Shown here: piece after piece, positions 26,984 to 36,179 of the stretch
Layout of the letters: each line of letters opens with the position of its first letter
Position numbering within the stretch: the first letter of the stretch is position 1
Assembly (NCBI RefSeq): GCF_002564045.1
Contig: NZ_PDJK01000002.1
Coordinates: forward strand, 4,836,001-4,900,000
From: Amycolatopsis sulphurea
Lineage (GTDB): Bacteria; Actinomycetota; Actinomycetes; Mycobacteriales; Pseudonocardiaceae
Length of the DNA: 64,000 bases
Direction: 5' to 3'
Program-made: the position numbers and the translations under genes
The notes under the pieces: model-generated
The model's database searches: none
What the model saw: the letters and a program-made list of their open reading frames with translations, nothing else
What the model was told of the DNA's origin: nothing

Positions 26984-27136
26984 CCCCACGACGCTCCACC
27001 GGGTTCCCCACGGTCCCCCACTTTTCGCTCAGCACCAGGGTGTAGACGGACGTTTCAGGGGCGGCGGGGTTGCCCGGGACCCCGGCTCGGGGGATCTTGC
27101 GCACGGTCCCCCCACCCGCACCCCACCTGGCCCCAC
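26984..27136 (-). promoter_or_regulatory. Two clusters of MraZ-like GTGGGG boxes on the minus strand
   Basis: Read on the minus strand, GTGGGG (one GTGGAG) recurs at plus-strand positions 26984, 26994, 27006 and 27016, and again at 27110, 27121 and 27131. The 10-12 bp spacing resembles the helical phasing of MraZ boxes. They lie 65-310 bp upstream of mraZ and point away from it. Chance in C-rich DNA is possible. Confidence 0.4.
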
Positions 27137-27191
27137 CTTGCTGACCTGCGTAAACGGTGAACTCGACCGGGTGGCGGTGGCGCGGAACGCG

Positions 27192-27237
27192 TTGACTGTG
27201 GTGAAAAGTGGGGTACGGTGGTGCGCAGTGGGGCAGA
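27192..27237 (+). promoter_or_regulatory. mraZ promoter with four MraZ boxes
   Basis: -35 TTGACT (27192-27197) and -10 TACGGT (27214-27219) are 16 bp apart. Four direct 10-bp repeats of pattern GTGGKGNNNN start at 27198, 27208, 27218 and 27228 and cover the spacer, -10 and start region. This is the expected MraZ repressor site, so bound MraZ would block the polymerase. Confidence 0.75.
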
Positions 27238-27300
27238 AGGGAGCCCCGGCTCCGGAATCGGCTGGTTCGCCAGCCGGGCCCGGTAGGGAGGTGGAGGCCG

Positions 27301-27732
27301 GTGTTCCTCGGCACCCACACCCCGAAACTGGACGACAAGGGGCGGCTCACGCTGCCTGCGAAGTTCCGGGATGCCTTGGCCGGCGGGCTGATGATCACCA
27401 AGGGGCAGGACCACTGCCTCTTCGTCTTCCCCCGTGCCGAGTTCGAGCAGATGGCCAGGAAGGTCGCCGAAGCCCCGTTCACCAACGAGGCGGTGCGTGC
27501 CTACCAGCGCTACCTGTTCGCCGGGACCGACGAGCAACGCCCGGATGGGCAAGGACGTATCGCGATCGCGTCCGAGCTGCGCAGGTATGCCGGGCTGAAC
27601 AAGGAATGCGTGGTGATCGGGGCGATCACCCGGCTGGAAATCTGGGATGCCCAGGCGTGGCAGGGCTACCTGGACGAACACGAGGACAGCTACGCACAGG
27701 CTCGAGAGGAAGTCCTACCGGGCGTCTTCTAG
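27301..27732 (+). CDS. mraZ: Transcriptional regulator MraZ
   Basis: 143-residue DNA-binding protein with two SpoVT/AbrB-like halves, each with the D-x3-R signature: LDDKGRLTLPAKF (about residue 10) and DGQGRIAIASELR (about 80). It forms ring oligomers that bind tandem boxes in its own promoter and represses the dcw cluster. GTG 27301 is preceded by GGGAGGTGGAGG. It is the first gene of the dcw cluster; rsmH follows after 184 bp. Confidence 0.95.
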   Translation: MFLGTHTPKLDDKGRLTLPAKFRDALAGGLMITKGQDHCLFVFPRAEFEQMARKVAEAPFTNEAVRAYQRYLFAGTDEQRPDGQGRIAIASELRRYAGLNKECVVIGAITRLEIWDAQAWQGYLDEHEDSYAQAREEVLPGVF

Positions 27733-27916
27733 GAAGGCACGACCTGCGTCGTCGGGGGACGCGGGTACGCCGCCCTCGCGGATGCCGTGAGGCCTCTGTC
27801 CGCTCTTTGGCCCTGGCGCACCTTCCCCGGTGCCAGGTCAGCAAGCGGGCGGGCAGGGACCTGACGGCATCCGCCGTATCTTCCCTCGGCGCACCGCACG
27901 AAAGGGGGGAAGGGCC

Positions 27917-28867
27917 ATGGCAGCCGAGCACGTGCCGGTACTGCTCACTCGCATCGTCGACCTCTTCACCCCCGCGCTCGCCGAACGCGACGCGGTACTG
28001 GTGGACGCGACAGTCGGGCTCGGCGGGCATTCCGATGCCCTCCTCGAAGCCTTTCCACGATTACGGCTGATCGGTCTCGACCGTGATCCCGCCGCCCTCG
28101 AACGTTCCGCCGAGCGGCTCGCGCGGCACGGAGACCGGGTCGACCTCGTGCACACTGTCTACGATGGACTCCCGGAGGCGCTCGCCGGGCTCGGACTGTC
28201 CACGGTGGACGGCATCCTGTTCGACCTCGGTGTCTCCTCGATGCAGCTGGACCGCGCGGAACGCGGCTTCGCCTACGCGCAGGACGCTCCGCTGGACATG
28301 CGGATGGACCCGACCACCGGCTTCACCGCGGCGGACGTGCTCAACACCTACCCGCCGGGCGAGCTGGTCCGGATCCTGCGCGACTACGGCGAGGAGCGGT
28401 TCGCGCAGCGGATCGTGCGGGCCGTGGTCACCGCGCGCGAGGCCGAGCCGTTCACGCGCAGCGGGCGGCTGGTGGAGCTGCTCTACGCGGCGGTGCCGGC
28501 GGCGAGCAGGCGTACCGGCGGGCATCCGGCCAAGCGCACCTTCCAGGCGTTGCGGATCGAGGTCAACGGCGAGCTGGAGGTGCTGCGCCGGGCGCTGCCC
28601 GCGGCGCTGGGCGCGCTCGCCATGGACGGCCGCATCGTCGTCGAGTCCTATCAGTCCCTTGAGGACCGGCTGGTCAAGCAGGCGCTGGCCGGGCTGGCGA
28701 AATCCCGTACTCCGGAAGGTCTTCCGGTCGAGCTGCCCGGGCATGGTCCCGAACTGCGGCTGCTGACCAGGGGAGCCGAGAAGGCGGGCGAAGGCGAGAT
28801 CGAGCACAACCCGCGTGCCGCCTCGGTACGGCTGCGGGCAGCACAACGGATCGGAGAGCCGCGATGA
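27917..28867 (+). CDS. rsmH: 16S rRNA (cytosine-1402 N4) methyltransferase
   Basis: 316-residue SAM enzyme methylating C1402 in the ribosomal P site. VDATVGLGGHSDALL (about residue 31) is motif I, with FDLGVSSMQLDRAERGF and the MRMDP loop after it, then the family motif KRTFQALRIEVNGEL. ATG 27917 has a GGGGGGAAGG site. It overlaps ftsL by 4 bp (ATGA). Confidence 0.95.
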   Translation: MAAEHVPVLLTRIVDLFTPALAERDAVLVDATVGLGGHSDALLEAFPRLRLIGLDRDPAALERSAERLARHGDRVDLVHTVYDGLPEALAGLGLSTVDGILFDLGVSSMQLDRAERGFAYAQDAPLDMRMDPTTGFTAADVLNTYPPGELVRILRDYGEERFAQRIVRAVVTAREAEPFTRSGRLVELLYAAVPAASRRTGGHPAKRTFQALRIEVNGELEVLRRALPAALGALAMDGRIVVESYQSLEDRLVKQALAGLAKSRTPEGLPVELPGHGPELRLLTRGAEKAGEGEIEHNPRAASVRLRAAQRIGEPR

Positions 28868-29550
28868 CCGCACCTGCGAAGTCCCGCCGTCCCGGCGTGG
28901 CGAACCGGCGGCGCGCCCAGGCGGAAACCACGGTCGAACCGGAACCACAGACCACGACCGCTCCGCCGGTACCCGCGCAGCGTCGCGCACCGCGCGGGCG
29001 CACCACCGCCGCGGAGCGGGCGTACGCACGCCGCGCGCAGCGTGCCGACCTGCTGCGCCAGCGCGCGCCGAAGAAGCCGGTGGCCGAGCCGGAAACGGTC
29101 GAGACCAAGCGGTTCCGGCTCAAGCTGCGCTGGCCGCGCTCGCGTGCCACGTTCGTGCTGGTCACGATGGGGCTGCTCGCCGCGGGGGTGGCCGTCACGC
29201 TGTGGCTGACCACGCAGGCGATCGCCGACTCCTACCGGCTGGAACAGCTGCGTACCACCAACTCCGGGCTCGCCGAGGCGAAGGACCGGCTCGAACGTGA
29301 GGTCGCCAAGGCCCAGTCGCCGGCCTCGCTGGCGCCCGCGGCCAAGCAGCTGGGCATGGTGCCCGCGGGTGACCCGGCGCGGATCGTGGTCGGCCCGGAC
29401 GGCAAGACCCGGATCGTCGGTGACCCGCAGAAGGCGCAGGGGCAGACCCCGGACGTGGCCGCCCCGCCCGCCGCGCCCCCGGCCGGCGCGCCGGAGGGCG
29501 GCATCGAGGGCGATCTGGCCGGCACCCCGGCCGGTACCGGGGGGCAGTGA
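28864..29550 (+). CDS. ftsL: FtsL-like septum protein
   Basis: 228 residues, one membrane helix at about residues 96-118 (FVLVTMGLLAAGVAVTLWL) after a long basic, proline-rich cytoplasmic region, followed by a short coiled coil (LEQLRTTNSGLAEAKDRLE). This is the bitopic topology and position of FtsL, between rsmH and ftsI. The C-terminal 60 residues are Pro/Ala/Gly-rich, as in Rv2164c of M. tuberculosis. Assignment is by topology and synteny, since FtsL sequences hardly align. Confidence 0.85.
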   Translation: MTAPAKSRRPGVANRRRAQAETTVEPEPQTTTAPPVPAQRRAPRGRTTAAERAYARRAQRADLLRQRAPKKPVAEPETVETKRFRLKLRWPRSRATFVLVTMGLLAAGVAVTLWLTTQAIADSYRLEQLRTTNSGLAEAKDRLEREVAKAQSPASLAPAAKQLGMVPAGDPARIVVGPDGKTRIVGDPQKAQGQTPDVAAPPAAPPAGAPEGGIEGDLAGTPAGTGGQ

Positions 29551-31469
29551 TGGCGGCAGGCGGGCAGCGCCGGACCCAGGCGGCGGGCAGCGCGCGGCGT
29601 ACCTACGCCGCGGGCACCCGCCGCGCGGTGGCGAAGCGGGGCAACGGCGGGCAGCGCAGCCGGTTCTCCGCGGTGCGCATCCTGCTGGTCGCGCTGATGG
29701 TCGTGGCCGGCGTGAAACTGGTGCAGGTGCAGTGGTTCGAGGCGCCGAGCCTGTCCGCCGCGGCGGAGCGGCAGCGCACGCTCACCATCGACATCCCCGC
29801 GCAGCGCGGGTCCATTGTGGACCGCGACGGCAACAAGCTGGCGTTCAGCGTGGAGACCCGCACGCTGTCGGTGAACCTCAAGGCCCTGCACAAGTCGATG
29901 GACGACTACGCGAAGAAGAACCCGCAGAAGGGCAGGAACTTCGAGACCGAGGTGACCGGGGCCGCCCAGTACATCGCCGCGAAGCTGCCGAACCTGACCA
30001 CCGGGCCGGAACAGCTCGCCCTGCTGCACAAGCCGCAGTCGTTCACCTACCTGGTCAACGACGTGGAACCGTCGGTGGCCGCCGACATCGTGAAGAAGTA
30101 TCCCTGGATCTCGGTGGAGAAACGCGCGAAGCGGGAGTACCCGGGCGACACTCTCGCCTCGAACATCGTCGGGCTGGCCAACTGGCGGATGGACGACCCG
30201 GAGGTGTCCAAGCACAACCTGCACGGCGTGATCGGGCTGGAGAAGACCCGCGACGGCGCCCTGGCCGGCACGCCCGGCCGGGAGATCGTGAACACCCAGA
30301 ACGGCAACGACAATCTGTACCTGCCCGGAACCGAGCACGTGCTGCAGTCCGCCGTGGCCGGTTCCGATCTGGAGCTGACCCTGGACTCGGACGTGCAGTA
30401 CGAGCTGCAGCGGCAGCTGAGCGACTACGTCGCGCAGTCGAACGCCAAGGGCGGCCAGGCGGTGATCATGGACGCCAAGACCGGCGAGGTCTACGGCCTC
30501 GCGGACGCGAAGACGTTCAACCCCAACGATCCGGCCACCCTGCAGGACGAGCTGCTCAACGACCGGCCGGTGACCACACCGTACGAACCCGGTTCGGTGA
30601 ACAAGGTCGTCACCGCCACCGCGGCGATCGACAGCGGGATCGCCTCGCCCACCTCGACCCTGCAGGTGCCCGGCTCGATCAAGATCGCCGACCGGACGGT
30701 GCACGACGCGTGGGTGCACGGCACGCAGACCTTCACCACCACCGGAGTGTTCGCCAAGTCCTCCAACGTCGGCACCCTGGAGTTGGCCCAGCAGATCGGC
30801 CCGGACCGGTACCTGGACACGCTGAAGAAGTTCGGCATCGGGCAGAAGACCGGGATCGGCCTGCCCGGCGAGAGCGCGGGTTTCGTGCCGCCCCGCGACC
30901 AGTGGTCCGCCTCCACCTTCGGCAACCTGCCGATCGGGCAGGGGCTTTCCATGACCGTGCTGCAGATGGCCGGGATGTACCAGGCGATCGCGAACGACGG
31001 GCTGCGCGTGCCGCCGCGGATCGTGAAGGCGGAGAAGAAGCCGGACGGCACCGTGGTTCCGGAACCGGCGCCCAAGCCCGAGCAGGTGGTCAGCCCGCAG
31101 ACCGCGAAAACGGTGCGGGACATGCTGCGCGCGGTGATGCAGAACGCCAAGAGCCCCAACGCGGGCACCGCGCCCTCGGCCGCGCTGGAGGGGTACCAGA
31201 TCTCCGGCAAGACCGGTACCGGTCAGCAGATCGACCCGCGGACCAAGGCCTACAGCCAGAGCCTGGCCAACATCACCTTCGCCGGCATCCTGCCCGCCGA
31301 CCAGCCGCGGTTCGTGGTCGGCATCCGGCTGGACGCACCGGACACCACGCTGCCCGCCGGGCATTCGGCCGGGCCGCTGTTCCACTCGATCGCCTCGTAC
31401 CTGGCGCAGCGGTACCAGATTCCGGTGTCCGGCGTCCCTTCCCCGGTCGTGCCGCTGGTCCTGCCGTGA
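29550..31469 (+). CDS. ftsI: Septal peptidoglycan transpeptidase FtsI/PbpB (class B PBP)
   Basis: 639 residues. A basic cytoplasmic tail and one membrane helix (about residues 45-62) are followed by the dimerisation domain (RGSIVDRDGNKL) and the penicillin-binding domain. The three active-site motifs are SVNK (SxxK, about residue 349), SSN (about 404) and KTGT (about 554). It cross-links septal peptidoglycan with FtsW. The ATG overlaps the ftsL stop; GTG 29547 is an alternative. The stop codon lies inside the left arm of a palindromic repeat (GTGAAGG), so the repeat may have set the present C-terminus. Confidence 0.95.
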   Translation: MAAGGQRRTQAAGSARRTYAAGTRRAVAKRGNGGQRSRFSAVRILLVALMVVAGVKLVQVQWFEAPSLSAAAERQRTLTIDIPAQRGSIVDRDGNKLAFSVETRTLSVNLKALHKSMDDYAKKNPQKGRNFETEVTGAAQYIAAKLPNLTTGPEQLALLHKPQSFTYLVNDVEPSVAADIVKKYPWISVEKRAKREYPGDTLASNIVGLANWRMDDPEVSKHNLHGVIGLEKTRDGALAGTPGREIVNTQNGNDNLYLPGTEHVLQSAVAGSDLELTLDSDVQYELQRQLSDYVAQSNAKGGQAVIMDAKTGEVYGLADAKTFNPNDPATLQDELLNDRPVTTPYEPGSVNKVVTATAAIDSGIASPTSTLQVPGSIKIADRTVHDAWVHGTQTFTTTGVFAKSSNVGTLELAQQIGPDRYLDTLKKFGIGQKTGIGLPGESAGFVPPRDQWSASTFGNLPIGQGLSMTVLQMAGMYQAIANDGLRVPPRIVKAEKKPDGTVVPEPAPKPEQVVSPQTAKTVRDMLRAVMQNAKSPNAGTAPSAALEGYQISGKTGTGQQIDPRTKAYSQSLANITFAGILPADQPRFVVGIRLDAPDTTLPAGHSAGPLFHSIASYLAQRYQIPVSGVPSPVVPLVLP

Positions 31470-31798
31470 AGGGGCCCTTCACGGACTCTGAGTCCAGGCG
31501 GGGTTCCGGCAAAGTTGGTCGAGGACCCGTGATCAGCAGTGTGAGCCGTGGCGGCCGCGTCATCATCGACGGCGCCTGCCATCTCGATCTATTTCGCCCG
31601 GCAGCGGGCGATGCGGAGGTGTTCGAGATGCGCGACCACCTCGTGGTGTGCGCCGGACCTGTCTCGGGTCTGTGAAGGGGCCCTTCACGGACTCTGAGTC
31701 TGTGAAGGGCCCCTTCACGGACCTCCGCCGTCTGCGCAAGGCCCTCACGCCGACTTTGCCGACACTCTGGACTCCCGGTCCGTGAAGGGAACCTTCAC
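31466..31798 (+). repeat. Composite palindromic element, copy A (between ftsI and murE)
   Basis: From left to right: a lone palindrome half (31466-31495), a left module starting with the terminal repeat CGGCAAAGTTGGTCGAGG (31507-31524), a full palindrome (31672-31718), a right module, the inverted terminal repeat ending CCGACTTTGCCG (to 31761), and a lone arm GTGAAGGGAACCTTCAC (31782-31798). Segment 31502-31769 is an inverted homologue of 54875-55131. The lone half and arm at the ends suggest the element sits inside an older palindrome. Confidence 0.85.
31672..31718. repeat. Dispersed 47-bp palindrome, copy 4 (inside composite copy A)
   Basis: Perfect arms at 31672-31688 and 31702-31718; centre GGACTCTGAGTCT with one end mismatch. 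Confidence 0.95.
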
Positions 31799-31943
31799 AG
31801 CTTTCCGTGCGGCGAATGTCCACATGGGCTGGTGGGCGCGGGAAATGCTTTGTGTCACAACAGTGAGTGCCGGTCGCATAGCACACCGCCGGGACCGGAG
31901 CGCGTTCGCCGGACCGGCTTGGGGCGCCCCGAAACGGTCTCGG

Positions 31944-31957
31944 TAACCTCTCCGGCG
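31944..31957 (+). promoter_or_regulatory. Leaderless promoter of murE (-10 TAACCT)
   Basis: TAACCT (31944-31949) lies exactly 7 bases before GTG 31957. It gives murE its own start after the palindromic block, consistent with a transcript boundary between ftsI and murE. Confidence 0.6.
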
Positions 31958-33573
31958 TGTCCGTGTCCTCGTCCCAGCCCCCCAACGGGCCGGCCGCCGG
32001 TTCGCTGCCGGAGAGCCCGGTGAAGGCTGCCGCCGCGCCGCCGCGCCCGGCCCGGATCGAACCGATCGGTCTCGCCACGCTGCTCGCCCGCGCCGGTGCG
32101 CGGCTGATCGCCGACCGGCCGGAGGCCGCCGAGCTCACCGTCACCGGCAGCACGCTGCGTGCGCAGCACGTCCTGCCCGGTGACCTGTTCGCCGCCCTGC
32201 CCGGCGCTCGCGCGCACGGCGCCGACTTCAGCGACCAGGCGATCGCGGCCGGCGCCGCGGCGGTACTGACCGACCCTGCCGGAGCCGAGCGGCCCGTGCT
32301 GCGCGACGCCGGGGTGCCGATCCTGGTGCACCCGGACCCGCGCGACGCGCTCGGTGAGATCGCCGCCTGGATCTACGGCGAGCCCTCGCTGCAGCTGTCC
32401 GTGCTCGGCGTCACCGGGACCTCGGGCAAGACCACCACTTCCTATCTGGTCGACGCCGGGCTGCGCGCGGCCGGTCTGACCACCGGGCTGATCGGCACCA
32501 TCGAGACCCGGATCGCCGGCGAGCGGCTGGTCAGCGGGTTCACCACGCCGGAGGCGCCGGACCTGCAGGCGCTGTTCGCGGTGATGCTGGAACAGGGCGT
32601 CACGCACGTGCCGATGGAGGTCTCCAGCCACGCACTGGCGCTGGGCCGGGTCAACGGCACCCGGTTCGCGGTCGGCGCGTTCACCAACCTCTCCCAGGAC
32701 CACCTCGATTTCCACCACGACATGGAGGAGTACTTCGCGGCCAAGGCGAAGCTCTTCGACGGGCGCTCCACCACCGAGGTCGTGGTCGTGGACAGCGCGT
32801 GGGGCCAGGCGCTGCTGACCCCGCAGACGGTGACCGTGTCGATCGAGCCGGGCGCCGCCGCGCCGGAGGCGGACTGGCGGGCCGCGGACATCGCGGCGAC
32901 CCCGGCTGGGGAGCAGACCTTCACCCTGCACGGACCGGGCGGTCTCGTCCGCGCCGCGAAGATCCCGCTGCCCGGTGCGTTCAACGTGGCCAACGCGGTG
33001 CTCGCGGCGGCCGTGCTGGACAGCGCCGGGGTCGGCGCCGACGACATCGTGGCCGGGCTGGCCGCGGTCGAGGTGCCCGGCCGGATGGAACGGGTCTACC
33101 TGGGCCAGGACTTCACCGCGGTGGTCGACTACGCGCACAAGCCCGCCGCGGTCGCGCAGGGCCTGGACGCGCTGCGCGCCCGCACCGAAGGCCGGATCAT
33201 CACCGTGCTCGGCTGCGGCGGCGACCGCGACACCGCGAAGCGGCCGATGATGGGCGAGGCCGCGGTCCGCCGCAGCGACCTGCTGATCGTGACCGACGAC
33301 AACCCGCGGTCGGAGGACCCGGCCGCGATCCGCGCCGCGATGCTGGCCGGCGCCCGCGGCGTCGGCCCGGCCCAGGGTGGCGAGGTGCGGGAGATCGGCG
33401 ACCGGCGCGCGGCCATCGCGCAGGCGGTCGAGCTCGCCGCGCCGGGCGACATCGTCTTCGTCGCCGGCAAGGGGCACGAAACCGGCCAGGAGGCGCACGG
33501 GGTCGTGCATCCCTTCTCCGACCGGGACGAACTCGAGGCCGCCATCCGCAAGCGTCTCGAGGTGACCGCGTGA
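31957..33573 (+). CDS. murE: UDP-MurNAc-L-Ala-D-Glu:meso-diaminopimelate ligase
   Basis: 538-residue ATP-dependent Mur ligase adding the third stem residue. The P-loop is GVTGTSGKTTTSY (about residue 150). The central domain has VSSHALALGRV and FTNLSQDHLDFH, and DNPRSEDP (about 448) is the signature for meso-diaminopimelate rather than lysine. An N-terminal Ala/Pro-rich extension of about 35 residues is present. Its stop overlaps the murF GTG start, so they are coupled. Confidence 0.95.
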   Translation: MSVSSSQPPNGPAAGSLPESPVKAAAAPPRPARIEPIGLATLLARAGARLIADRPEAAELTVTGSTLRAQHVLPGDLFAALPGARAHGADFSDQAIAAGAAAVLTDPAGAERPVLRDAGVPILVHPDPRDALGEIAAWIYGEPSLQLSVLGVTGTSGKTTTSYLVDAGLRAAGLTTGLIGTIETRIAGERLVSGFTTPEAPDLQALFAVMLEQGVTHVPMEVSSHALALGRVNGTRFAVGAFTNLSQDHLDFHHDMEEYFAAKAKLFDGRSTTEVVVVDSAWGQALLTPQTVTVSIEPGAAAPEADWRAADIAATPAGEQTFTLHGPGGLVRAAKIPLPGAFNVANAVLAAAVLDSAGVGADDIVAGLAAVEVPGRMERVYLGQDFTAVVDYAHKPAAVAQGLDALRARTEGRIITVLGCGGDRDTAKRPMMGEAAVRRSDLLIVTDDNPRSEDPAAIRAAMLAGARGVGPAQGGEVREIGDRRAAIAQAVELAAPGDIVFVAGKGHETGQEAHGVVHPFSDRDELEAAIRKRLEVTA

Positions 33574-35087
33574 TCGAGCTCAGCCTGGCCGAGATCGCCG
33601 GTATCGTCGGCGGCCGGCTGCACCGCACCGACGGTTCCCCGGTGGTCACCGGCAGCGTCGAATTCGACACCCGCCAGGTGGGCCCCGGCGGGCTGTTCCT
33701 GGCCTTGCCCGGCGAACGCGTGGACGGGCACGACTTCGCCGCGCAGGCGATCGAGTCCGGCGCGGCCGGCGTGCTCGCCGCGCGCGAGGTGGACGCCCCG
33801 GCCGTGCTGGTGCCGCCGCTGCCCGCGGGACAGGCGCACGAGGGGTCCGTGGCGCTGACCGGCGACACCGACGGATCCGGCGCGGCGGTGCTGGCCGCGC
33901 TGGCGAAGCTGGCCCGGCACGTGGTCGACGTGCTGGCCGCCGGCGGGCTGACCGTCGTCGGGGTCACCGGCTCCTCCGGCAAGACCTCGACCAAGGACAT
34001 CATCGCCCAGCTGCTGGAGCCGATGGGCCCGACCGTGGCGTCGCCCGGATCGTTCAACAGCGAGCTGGGCCACCCGTGGACCGCGCTGCGCGCCGGCCGG
34101 GACACAAAGTACCTCGTGGTGGAGATGTCCGCCCGCGGGGCCGGGCACATCGCCGAGGCCGCCACCGTCACCCCGCCGCGGATCGGTGCGGTGCTGAACG
34201 TGGGCAGCGCGCACGTCAGCGAGTTCGGCTCGCGCGAGGCCATCGCGCAGGCCAAGGGCGAGCTGGTGGAGGCACTGCCGGCGGACGGGCTCGCGGTGCT
34301 CAACGTGGACGATCCGCTGGTCGCCGCGATGGCGAGCCGGACCCGCGCGCGGGTGGCCGGGGTGGGGGAGAGCCCCTCGGCGCTGATCCGGGCCGAGGAC
34401 ATCACCCTCGACGAGCAGGCCCGCCCGTCGTTCCGGCTGGTCACCCCGCACGGCGAGGCGCCGGTCACGCTGCCGCTCTACGGCGAGCACCACGTGGGCA
34501 ACGCGCTGTCCGCCGCCGCGATCGCCCTCGAACTCGGCGCGACGCCGGCGGAGATCGCGCAGCGGCTGACCGGCCTGCAGCGTCGTTCCGGCAAGCGGAT
34601 GGAGGTCACCACCCGCCCGGACGGCGTCACCGTGCTCAACGACGCCTACAACGCCAACCCCGAATCGGTTCGCGCCGGGCTCAAGGCACTCGCCTCGATG
34701 AGCAAATCCGCGGGGCGGCGGGCCTGGGCCGTGCTCGGCGCGATGGGGGAGCTGGGCGAGAGCTCGGTGACCGCGCACGACGAGATCGGCCGGCTCGTGG
34801 TGCGGCTCAACATCGACCGGCTCGTGGTGGTCGGCGCGGAGGCCGCGCCGATGCACCAGGGCGCCTCCCAGGAAGGCTCCTGGGGCGAGGAATCGGTACT
34901 GGTACCCGATGCCGGGGCCGCCACCGCACTCCTGCATGATCAGGTCCGTCCCGGGGACGTGGTGCTGGTCAAGGCGTCCAACTACGTCCGGCTGTGGCAG
35001 GTGGCCGACGCGCTGCTCGCCGCGCCCGGGACTTCCCCTTCCCAACCCTCGAATTCCTCCGAACCCTCGAACGGTGGTCACGCGTGA
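33570..35087 (+). CDS. murF: UDP-MurNAc-tripeptide:D-Ala-D-Ala ligase
   Basis: 505-residue Mur ligase that completes the UDP-MurNAc pentapeptide. The P-loop is GVTGSSGKTSTKD (about residue 131), with SFNSELGHPWTAL after it and LNDAYNANPES in the C-terminal domain. The last 20 residues are Ser/Pro/Asn-rich. GTG 33570 overlaps the murE stop, and the stop overlaps the mraY GTG. Confidence 0.95.
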   Translation: MIELSLAEIAGIVGGRLHRTDGSPVVTGSVEFDTRQVGPGGLFLALPGERVDGHDFAAQAIESGAAGVLAAREVDAPAVLVPPLPAGQAHEGSVALTGDTDGSGAAVLAALAKLARHVVDVLAAGGLTVVGVTGSSGKTSTKDIIAQLLEPMGPTVASPGSFNSELGHPWTALRAGRDTKYLVVEMSARGAGHIAEAATVTPPRIGAVLNVGSAHVSEFGSREAIAQAKGELVEALPADGLAVLNVDDPLVAAMASRTRARVAGVGESPSALIRAEDITLDEQARPSFRLVTPHGEAPVTLPLYGEHHVGNALSAAAIALELGATPAEIAQRLTGLQRRSGKRMEVTTRPDGVTVLNDAYNANPESVRAGLKALASMSKSAGRRAWAVLGAMGELGESSVTAHDEIGRLVVRLNIDRLVVVGAEAAPMHQGASQEGSWGEESVLVPDAGAATALLHDQVRPGDVVLVKASNYVRLWQVADALLAAPGTSPSQPSNSSEPSNGGHA

Positions 35088-36166
35088 TCAACATCCTGAT
35101 CGCGGCCGGGGCAGGTCTGCTCGTCTCCATCCTGCTCACGCCGTACCTGATCCGGGTCTTCTCCCGGCAGGGCTTCGGCCAGGAGATCCGCGAAGAAGGC
35201 CCGCAGGGCCACAAGTCCAAGCGGGGCACCCCGACCATGGGCGGGGTCGCGATCATCCTCGCCACCCTGGTCGGGTACTTCGTCGCGCACCTGATCACCT
35301 GGCTCGGCAACTCGCGGTCCGCGGCGCCCTCGGCCTCGGGGCTGCTGGTGCTGCTGCTCGCGGTCGGCCTGGGCCTGGTCGGGTTCCTCGACGACTTCAT
35401 CAAGATCCGCAAGCAGCGCAACCTCGGCCTGAACAAGACCGCCAAGCTGGTCGGCCAGCTGGTGATCACCGTGCTGTTCGCGGTGCTGTCGCTGCAGTTC
35501 GCCGACGAGCACGGGCTCACTCCCGCCTCGCAGAGCCTGTCCTACGTGCGGGACCTGGCGCTGATCACCTTCCCGTCCATCGTGTTCGTGATCTTCTGCT
35601 ACGTGGTGATCTCCGGCTGGTCGAACGCGGTGAACTTCACCGACGGCCTGGACGGGCTGGCCGCCGGCGCCTCCTCGATGGTGCTGGCCACCTACGTGGT
35701 CATCTCCTTCTGGCAGGCCCGGCTCTCCTGCTCGGAGCAGCCGATGCCGTCGTGTTACGACGTGCGCGACCCGCTGGACCTCGCGGTGGTCGCGGCCGCG
35801 GCCACCGGCGCCTGTGTCGGGTTCCTGTGGTGGAACGCGGCCCCGGCGAAGATCTTCATGGGCGACACCGGCTCGCTGGCCCTCGGCGGCCTGGTCGCCG
35901 GGCTGTCCATGACCACCCGCACCGAGCTGCTGGCGATCGTGATCGGCGGCCTGTTCATGGTCGAGATGATCTCGGTGGTCACCCAGATCGCGGTGTTCCG
36001 CACGACCCGGCGCAGGCTGTTCCGGATGGCCCCGTTCCATCATCATTTCGAACTCGCCGGGTGGGCGGAAACCACGGTGATCATCCGGTTCTGGCTGCTG
36101 TCCGCGATCTGCTGCATGTTCGGGCTCGGGCTGTTCTACAGCGAGCAACTGGGGATCGGGACCTAG
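35084..36166 (+). CDS. mraY: Phospho-MurNAc-pentapeptide transferase (lipid I synthase)
   Basis: 360-residue polytopic membrane enzyme joining phospho-MurNAc-pentapeptide to undecaprenyl phosphate. About ten membrane helices. Signatures are GTPTMGGVA (about residue 47), the DD pair in FLDDFIKIRKQ (about 103), NFTDGLDGLAAG (about 185) and PFHHHFELAG (about 318). GTG 35084 overlaps the murF stop. A palindrome follows the stop by 13 bp. Confidence 0.95.
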   Translation: MINILIAAGAGLLVSILLTPYLIRVFSRQGFGQEIREEGPQGHKSKRGTPTMGGVAIILATLVGYFVAHLITWLGNSRSAAPSASGLLVLLLAVGLGLVGFLDDFIKIRKQRNLGLNKTAKLVGQLVITVLFAVLSLQFADEHGLTPASQSLSYVRDLALITFPSIVFVIFCYVVISGWSNAVNFTDGLDGLAAGASSMVLATYVVISFWQARLSCSEQPMPSCYDVRDPLDLAVVAAAATGACVGFLWWNAAPAKIFMGDTGSLALGGLVAGLSMTTRTELLAIVIGGLFMVEMISVVTQIAVFRTTRRRLFRMAPFHHHFELAGWAETTVIIRFWLLSAICCMFGLGLFYSEQLGIGT

Positions 36167-36179
36167 GGGCGCGAAGTCC

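Noticed and set aside
31501..31680. Protein-like reading frame in the left module of the composite element (VIIDGACH...FRPAAGDAEVFE)
   Set aside because: It is similar in both copies on both strands because the DNA is repeated; there is no full-length frame or start in either copy.
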